Below are positions 12,001-21,000 of a stretch of 64,000 nt of DNA, piece by piece. Location of the stretch: assembly GCA_030062745.1 (NCBI GenBank), contig CP099840.1, positions 9,002,932 through 9,066,931 of the forward strand, in the 5' to 3' direction. The translations under genes were made by a program, and so were the position numbers. This DNA comes from Capitulum mitella (taxonomy: Eukaryota; Arthropoda; Thecostraca; Pollicipedomorpha; Pollicipedidae). Every line of letters begins with the position of its first letter. The stretch's first letter is position 1. Below the pieces are notes generated by a model. It saw only the letters and a list, made by a program, of their open reading frames with translations, was not told the DNA's origin and searched no databases.

Positions 12001-15000
12001 TAAAATAAAAGTAACGGGTCCGTTACTCCGTTACTCAAAAAAGTAACTTCGTTAGTAACGGAGTAACGGAGTAACGGACCAGTGCCCACCTATGCAAGTA
12101 TTCACGAAAGGAGAAGAGAGAGGAACATGCAAAAGTATTTTAAGCCAGTTGTTTTCTTGTAGCACCACAGTCTTCATCTCTGTTAAAACTCAGAAGACTT
12201 ATGTGTCTCCATTTCCACCGAGTTCTTACCCCTCAGAGCTCAATAATTATTGAAGCCTGATGATTGGCGCCTCCGCTAGTTCTTTTGGTGACGGAGGTAC
12301 ACTTTGGCTTATCCTGACACGACATATCCCCGAATGCTAATTTCGGTTTGATTTTGGATACTTTATTTCGTAATTTCAGATAAAAATGATGAATAAACGT
12401 GTTTTGTTTTAATCAGTAAATACGCACAGCTAAAAATATAATAGCTGTGAAAGATATTCCAACTACCGGTGTTCCGAAGAGTACGGCGCACATCTTTGCC
12501 CTCCAGTAGCAGTACCCATGAGCATGGGGCTAATTTCATATTTAGTTGTGTTCAATTACTGATAAGCGTTCGTTTTGCTTGACTTTTCACAATCGCAAGC
12601 TCTTTGCCACCGCAAACCCGATGCTAACTAGCAATGACTACCTCGGCCCGAATCGAAGCATGCCTGAAATTGGCGGTCACGTTACGCCGTCAGTGCACAA
12701 CCAAGCATTAACGCAAGCCATTTTTCTTATACCGACCGGCTTCTGGCGTTCAGGCAGCGTTCATCCCTGCTTCGCATGCGCGGCTCGGTGGGTTCAGAGT
12801 GTGCGACCAATGCGCCTGCATGTCGATACTGCGATGTCGGCAGCATGCTGCTGCACCGTGTGCCTGCCTGGCCTTGACGGCTTCGGCCGGCAGCCAGCGC
12901 TGTCCGCGCGGCTAGCCGGCCGGCGCGCGCTGCTGCGTCTGCCGGCCCGGCCGGCCGCCGGCCACCAGTGCCCTTACATTCGGCAGCAGACCTCTGGTTT
13001 TCAGGCACCTGCGGACGCAGCCGCCGTCGGAGCGCTCGCTGCGCAACCGGTTCATCCGGCACTCGTTGTACGCCTGGGGAGTGCCGCTCGTCATGACTCT
13101 GCTGGTGGTGTTCTTCAACTACGCACCGTACTCGGTGATACCGGAGGACGCCATTCTGCGACCCGGCATCGGCGAACGCAAGTGCTTCTTTCCCGGTGAG
13201 TGGACTTTGGTGCGTTCGCGCCGGTGTTGTCTGGCTCGTTTTCGGTTGTTTGATATCGCAGCGTCGCCTGCCAGCCGCTGCTGGATATACAGCGCTGATG
13301 GGGCAAGAACCCCGTATCACTTGGGAGCATCTCGCAAAACGTCATGTGTGATAAGGGTTTTCGGAACTAAGAGTGAAGTTCCAATCAGTCTCCAGGCTTT
13401 TGTTGGAGGGCTAAATCATCACGTACTTGTTTTGTACAAGGTGCATATGAAGAGCTACTCAGGTTTGTAATATTAGCCAAACGTAAACGTGCACGGCAGT
13501 ATTACTTTCTACGGTTTTTTATTGTGACTTGTCTGTATCACTCGTTGAGGGATAATTGTCAGAAGACTGTGGTATGTATGTACACTGAGCCCCATAGGAA
13601 CCGTTCGGCGGACTAAGACTTGAGTCCTGAATACCCCTGAAAGGCCTCAAGCACGAGCTGAAACACCCATCTGAAGTATGCGTCCCAAGATGCCATTGTT
13701 TTTCTTCGATACCTATTCCTATCGATTAAGTCAAAAAGCATCCGAATCGCGTTTCTTGTCGCTAAAAAGGCATTCAGAGGAAATCAGGGGCTCAGCGTCA
13801 TGCCAATACACGAATGCTGTAGTGTTGCATCTTTCATGAACGTCTCCATTAAGGCCTTTACTGGATTTGACTAAACCAAAACTTAATTGATCCCTTTTCT
13901 AATTTTTGGAGATATTTGCACATGCCACATGAGCCCCTTTCCCCATTTTGCTGTGGCGCCAAAGACCATCACTTGACTGACATAGAGCTGTATAATCGGG
14001 CGCAAGGTTGTAGCTTTCTTTCTCGGTAATTAATTTAGATACTCAGCAGAGCTGGCGCACCTCACTGTCCGAAATTTTATTAAAAGTCGGTGATGCAAGT
14101 TGTCAAATTAGCCCGACAATGTTATGCATAAGCTCAGAATAACACGGAATTTTCAACAGCTTTTTGTTTCTGGAGACCGATTTGAGCTTCATGACTGCAT
14201 GGCCACCCACAAACATTTAGGAAACTCTATCAATGGTTCTGTGGACGGAATCATTCGTCTTGCACAAAAGCACCTTACCTCAGAAGTGTTCTACTGGAGA
14301 GCCACCTCCCTAAAGGTTTCTCATTGGTGAGGAGTGATACGACCTTAACAGCTGTCCTGGTGTAGAAATATCGGAATCAAACTTAACGTCTTCGCTCGTT
14401 TCGAACCTCAAGTAATGCTGTTGTAGCCTATTAGGATTGCTTTGTATATTCTGAATCTTTTCCTGGAATTCCGATTGTGAATTAAAGTCCTGTGAATCTG
14501 GTTACTTAATATGGGATGTCAAAGAGAGTCTCATAAGTCAGCTGAAAAGTGACACCTAGTAAGAAATAGAGCACGAAGAGCCCATTTTCTCACAATGGGT
14601 CTAAAAATGTGTACTTTTCGGTCGAATCGAACGGAAAAGCGGTTTTCCGCGTTTTGTACCTTTAAGCAAGGATGTGGTTTTTGTAAAATATCCAAGTACG
14701 CTAGATTATGCTTATGATTGTTTTAGGGATATGGAGCTGCAGGTACCGATAAGCTACCCTAGGATGGCTTACCTCAGATTTCGTGTATTTTGTTTTCTTA
14801 TTGGCATTGCTGGTTGTATTTATGTTTGCTCCAGTAGTGCAGCAAGAAAAGGCTTCTTTATGTCTGGAAAATGAAATTACTGGGTGCTCTTTCATTTGCT
14901 ATTGGCACATTGTTCTCCTAGGGATGTTATTCCAAAACCAGAGGGTGTTGGAGCACGTCTTCACAGGCGCGAAATTCGCAGGAGCAAAATTCGTCAGACA

Positions 15001-18000
15001 TGCGGATCGGTTTGTAATATTTTCATGTGGTCAGTCCCTACTCACCTTGTATGCCTCCGTACTTGGCAGTAGGTATAGTTGTATCGATTCTTTATTAAAT
15101 ATTATTTCATTGTTGTATCTTCATATAAATGGTGACAGCAGAATAAACAGCACACCAACGACTTGGGATTGCATTTTTAGACGAACATTGCGCGGATGCC
15201 ACGGGATTGCTTGCCGCCACCTCGTCACCAGTGGCTGATGGCACGTGCTGGCAGTCCCATGATGACCCCGTTCGACCCCTTGGGTGCTCATACCGGGAAG
15301 GCCGTCGTTGCACGAGAGGCGCGTCGCGTGGGTCTCGGATCCACTGTCCGGCGCCTCCGAGCACTGCGACGGGGAATTCCCGGTCGTTTTCGGCCGTCAA
15401 ACTTCCGTACACCGGTGGGCCTCATCCGGATGCAGATCCCCCACCGGCGGAGCCTTCTGACGTCACACTGGCCTTCCGGGGGTGCGGTTGCGTTCCGCAG
15501 TTACACTGGCTGTGCGGGTCCGTGTGTCGCTGTGAACGCCGGCCGACAGTGCACGCTCGGCCTGATGACGGCAGGCGTCGGCGGTCCGAGTTTTGGTGGA
15601 CGTTGGGGCTGCGGGTCCTCAGCAGCCACTGTTGCAATGCTGTGGCCAGTTTGGCGTCACAAAAAGGCTGCGATAGTATAAGCACCGGTGGGTCGCGACG
15701 CCGTAAAGTGATACGAACTGAACTCGTCAAAGACTCGGATCCAGTTCGTCCTTACTAAACCACTGACCTCGGACCAATGCGGCATATGTAGAGGTGGGGA
15801 CACAGCGTCTCCGTCGACTCGGCGGCTGTGAGGGAGGGTGGGGGGGGGGGTTCGCTGGACCGGTTCCCATCCCCGCGACTGCAGCCGGGACGAGCCTGGT
15901 TTTACACCAGCGATTCCCCTCTGTGGCGCCAAACCGGACAAGCCGCTTTATCGGACGCTGCAGTAAGCCGGCTGACGGCTCAGTCGTGCACACGTGTGCC
16001 GGAATTGCCGTGCCTGTGGCGTCCGATGCCTGGGGAAACACGTGAATGTCGTCAGGTGAACTAAGTTAAGCCACTGTAGAGAGATCGGGACCTGTTAGCC
16101 CTATTCCGTGCTGGGATGGGGATTCTGCGTCCCCTCCGGTTTTACGCTCGTTGTTCCTCGGCTTTTGGCAACTGCTTCACAAAAATTGGAGGCTTCTAAA
16201 AATGTGTTTTTTTACATGCTTGACAAAATTTCAAAAACTTACCTCCTCCAGTGACGGTCCCCGGACACGTTTTTTGGAGGCAGGCATGTTTAGGAAATAT
16301 TACGCTATGTGGAGGCCGCACACTGCGAGGTGATGATGTATTACTTGGATGTCTTTTAAAATATCGTGGACGGTCGAAATCACCGAAATATTTTTGTAAG
16401 CTTTACATCATATACATACATATATATACTTTTATACGTATATGTATACTCTTTTACGTAAGCCCTGTTCATAACCGCGTTTTGACCCCCTATCCGCTTT
16501 TCGAAATTTTCCACACTTAAAAATGCATCTCGCTACAGGCTTCGAGCGCCGTTTTCTTCCGGGAAATCGGACCAAGTACTTTTCGAGATCACGGGGAGGG
16601 AACAGAATCTGCCCTTCTCCCTCCAGCACGGAATAGGGTTAACCGGGAAGAAGCACGGAATAGGGTTGAAACGGTGTTAAACAGAGCCTGTCAAAAGTCT
16701 GTTGCAGGGTCTCCGATGTAATGCCTCCCACTACGTTTCTATGGACTTCAGGAACGTTTTCAGGAAGGTTTCCATGTCTGTGCTGTCTATCTCTCGCGGC
16801 AAAAACTCTGTTGCTGAAAGACGTGCGTAACATAACCATATAGCCCGTGTTGCACGGGGCAATGGTCTTGAACAATCCTTTTGCAGTCGGGAGACGATCT
16901 GTTCATTGTTATCATGGCATGGCCTGTCACTCACTGACATTAAAAACGAAAATCAAAACGGTTTCTTTCTCTGTAAAATACTTTCGTGTTCCGAATTTTC
17001 GGGCTGTTGTTGGTCGAAACACCTGACAGCTGACGTTTGATTTATCCAGGATTTCTGCCGACAGATGTTAACCCGCGCACGACCGTCGGTCAGTTTCGAA
17101 CATGCGCGAGTGGGGGGTGGGGGGCAGTTGGCCGCCCCCTCTAACTCACGAACGGTTGGTCGCACGATAAAAATAAACATACCGCCGAAAAGCTTGTGAC
17201 GAGTAGAGCTCGAAACTGGTCTCATTTTTGGCTTTAAATAATATGTAAGCAATTCACGCCCTATATATGTTTTTTCATAGTCGACTGCATGACACCGAGA
17301 AACGGCCTGAATCTCAAGGGCTGTGACTAACAACGCATAGATAAAGGCACCAGCGCACGAGTAAAGGTCCGCGGATGCCGATACACGTCTAATTTCCCAG
17401 ACTTGTTCAATATATACGCCGAAACGTTGAGTTAAAGACACGGCAATTCTCTCGCCAGCTGTAGGCGTGCGCCGCTGCCGTATGCAGTAACAAATTGACG
17501 GGAACTAATTTTATCGTTCCTTTATTTTCGCGAAAAAGACGATCTATGTAAATTTTATTGGTCTAGTGGTTCTTGTGATGGTTTTTCATGCTTAAATTTT
17601 GGAAAAAATCATTAGTTACCAACGTACACAATTGGCAGAGCTTTATTCGCGAGATCCTGTTTGTTCCCAAAATATGCGATTTTTTTCAAACTTTTAAGGT
17701 TCCTGGTATTACTTACGTCTGTGCAAGCTAATTCGACCATTTTCTACCCATTCTGAGTCATTCATAGCTGATTTTGACGGTGGTACGTTTTGGCTCACTA
17801 CAGTTATTCGTGACCTGACCTCAGGTCAATGGCTGGAAGTCATTGATACTTTGCCCAATGACGGTAACTAGATGTCTGCTTCACTCCACACTAAAAATGT
17901 TATGAAATATTCCGTCAATTTCCGAAAAAAACGGCATGTCTTAACCCTATTCCCGGAGGGCTGGACGGTATGGTCGATTCCCGGCGGGGGGGGCGGATTC

Positions 18001-21000
18001 GGCCCCCCCCTGAGATTTCGAGGGCTACTCGTCCCACTTCATCGCAACAAACGGCAATCGATTTGCCGTGACGTAAACTACATTTTTATAAAAAGAAATT
18101 TTCAAAATTTTGAAATTTGTGGATACAAGGGGGGCAAAAATGTCAAAATCGGGGGTACTTTTGGACTTCTTATAACGCCGTTGTTTATCGACCGATTTCA
18201 ATGAAACTGGCATGAATGGAAAGATGATGGATAGGGCTTTTACCATGGGTCCTCAAATCTGAAATTTTGAGAAAATTCATGGGCGTTCACAGGTTGTCAA
18301 AAATAGGAGGATTAGTTTTCTAACAACTGAATGAGCAAAAGAGGCAAACACCTTTTTTTGGCTTCTGCTAGTCATGTTATACTAAAGAAGTGCAAATCGC
18401 ATTGCAATGTTTGTATAATGTTAGCATAGGCGGTGCCAGGGACATGAAAAAGGGGGAACTGGCATGGTCACACGTTTCTCAGATCAACTTGTGACCTTTG
18501 ACCTGAAATGACCTCCAGTGACCTTGGGGTCACTTGGAATGATCTCGTGTGCATTTGATATTATCTGTAAACGTTTTCAATCATTTGAACTCACTCTATT
18601 TCAAAAATTTCATTTTATGGCTATTGCGATAGAGGGTACGCGCACTGACATTTTAAGTCATAGCTCCGTGACCCGACCTGATATCAAGCTGAAACTTACT
18701 ACACAAGTAGAAGGCACCCTTCTACGTCATATTTATTCCGGGTTTGGCATTTGAAGAACCGGTGCCGAAATTATTGCAAAAAAAAAAAAATTTTGAGTTT
18801 TCACCTTGACCTGACCTTGTAAAATGACCTCAGATAAACAAAATTACATCTGCACATTTCCCAACTATTTAGCTATACATCCATATAAAGTTCTAGGTTC
18901 TATTTTTAAAACTTTGTTTTTGGCAGACACAATTCTACGTCACATACATTCCAGGTTTGGCATTTGAAAAAACGGCGCCAAAATTATTGCAAAAACCAAA
19001 TTTTGACTTTTGACCTTGACCTGACCTTGTCAAATGACCTCAGATGAACAAAATTATGTCTTCACATTGCCAATTTATTTGCTAAACATCCATTTAAAGT
19101 TTTAAGTTCTATCTTAAGAACTCTGTTTTTGGCAGACAATTTCCTTTTACCCTCAACATTGCCAAAATTGGCATGAGGTGCCTCCCAAAAACGTTGCCTG
19201 GCTCCGCCCCTGAGCAAAATAGAATTTTGAAATTTTGTCACGGCACGTAGAAAGAATAGCTAGGAAAAGTGACCACGTTTCGTGAAGCTGCGTTAAAAAG
19301 CCTGGAATTGGCAAGCAAAAAACCCGAGGGGGGCGGATTCAGCCCCCCTGCCGGGAATAGGGTTAAAAATGGGCTTGACATTAGGTCAATGACGCGGAAA
19401 ATTCCAAAAAAATTGAGATAGCAGATTTGTTGCACCTATGACGATCACTAATCTCTGAAAGTGTTATTGAGATATCTTGTTTTCCGACAAAGTTAGAGGG
19501 CGCTAAACTTTTCGGACATAAATCTGTTTGACCTGACCTAGATGAGGCACCTGACCTGACCTGACCTGACCTGGGATCAAAATTTTGACACGAAATGCAA
19601 AATTGATGAAGCGAAAGGTACACAAAGTTTCGTGGCTCTGTGTTTGTTGGTTCTCTCGCAATCCCAGAAAAACCTCAGGGGGGGGGGGCAGTCAACTGCT
19701 TCCCCGTCTTATTGTCTTAACCCGGGGACGGGTTAAGACAATTGTGGATTTTCAGGTCCCGCGACGGAGCTCTACTACTTCTACGTACCGATCTTCATAG
19801 TCACCGGCGTCAACATCGTCTTCTTCCTGGCCACAGCCTGGACACTGTACAAGGCGGAGAAAAGCTCACGCATCCTGAACAGGAAGCGCACGGCTCGTGA
19901 CAGGTGGGCACCCGGTTACGCCGGAGTGAAGGCGAGAACCTCATCGTGACAGGGGAAGGTTCCAGAGAACGTGTGGGGAGCGATTATTGGTGCATTGCTG
20001 ATGTATACCGGGTGCAGAACGAGACGTTTTTTGACAGGTCGTAAAGATTCCAATAACTTGCACCGAATTGCGAGGCAAATGATATCAGGAGAACGGAAAA
20101 GGTTCCTAGCGATAACTGCTAAGGACATTTGCAACAATAACCTTTTTCCATCTCACTGCGCTGTTTTTCTCATTGCCATGAAGATGAATGAAAGTGTCGA
20201 CATTATGGTAAACACAACCATGCTGAGGCCAAATGTAAAGTTGCCTTCTACGAGTTGACGTCACAGTCATGCTCAAAAGTGTCCCTGTTTGTGTCGCAAT
20301 GTTCACTAACTAAACAGCATGGCGTGGCTTGCTAGTCCTTCCGACATTTTTTGCGGCAAAGTGCGTGGCCTCCATAGCATTCTGACGCCAGGGCGCAGAG
20401 CAGACTTTAAACAGCGCGCTTTCAGTCACGGCTGACAATATCTTGCCGTGCCGAAACAAGGCACGCAGAACGGAGCGGCAAACAAGAGTGTCGGTTTTGA
20501 GATATGGAACTGGACCGACTGACCGCGATCAGAAACTCAGTGTGAAGAGCTCTGATTTTCCCGTCTGCCAAAACGGGTTCCAATCGTCTCGGCGCTCGCT
20601 GTTTGGCCCACGGTTCAGCTGCCAGTTGGCCAACAGAGGTGCCATGGTGACTGCACACGGTCGTGTCGTGTCTTTGATCGTAGGTCACATCTCGCCAAAA
20701 AGTCAGCCTTTACTTGGAATCGTTCTGTCGGGTGTGGAGTTCAGATTCCGTGCAACAAGCTGTGTTTAACACAAAGCCTGGTCCCAAACATCGTCACAGC
20801 AAATGAATGGGGATTAATGTATATCTGTATCTGTATGGGTGCAGGTATGTATGCATGTATATACGTATTTAAAAACGTATTTTTTCGGCCCTAAAGGCAG
20901 CTCTGTCCTTGGACGGAACTCGCATGCGGAGTAGGCATGCCAGTCGGTTTGTCCCTCGTGGTGGCCGTAGTTTTCCACCACTTTGCTGGTCCCAGGCCCC

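Larger units (their letters stand above)
8424..12094. mobile_element. hAT-like element (hAT-1) with GTAAC iterons, in the TM3-TM4 intron
   Basis: A 12-bp terminal inverted repeat CATAGGTGGGCA (8424-8435) / TGCCCACCTATG (12083-12094) is flanked by a perfect 8-bp duplication CAAGTATT (8416-8423 and 12095-12102), the hAT hallmark. Both subterminal regions (8437-8575 and 11905-12080) carry dense inverted arrays of CCGTTACT / AGTAACGG, as seen in several animal hAT families whose transposase binds subterminal repeats. Its length of 3671 bp would fit an autonomous element, but no frame shows a hAT transposase, so it looks non-autonomous or filled with later insertions (see 10445-10967 and 9616). 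Confidence 0.85.
17068..19736. mobile_element. G1, TTAA element of the G family, interrupted by E1
   Basis: Left end TTAACCCGCGCACGACCG (17068) and right end GACGGGTTAA (to 19736). The body without E1 is about 1.25 kb and matches G2 (36790-37454) and, in reverse, G3 (55253-58890). A hairpin GGGGGCAGTTGGCCGCCCCC lies near the left end. The right end lies 19 bases before the receptor TM5 exon. Confidence 0.8.

Noticed and set aside
12546-13199. 217-codon frame running into the TM4 exon as one long exon
   Set aside because: The residues before 13005 are not receptor-like, and a strong acceptor at 13001-13004 restores the expected phase with the TM3 exon.
15196-15758. Long overlapping GC-rich frames on both strands
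   Set aside because: Open on several frames at once, no recognisable domain, inside the receptor intron; a composition effect.
18427-19212. Possible older hAT MITE inside E1 (AGGCGGTGCCAGGG at the left, CCTGGCTCCGCCCCTG at the right)
   Set aside because: Termini are suggestive, but the flanking 8-mers do not match and the left terminus is weak.
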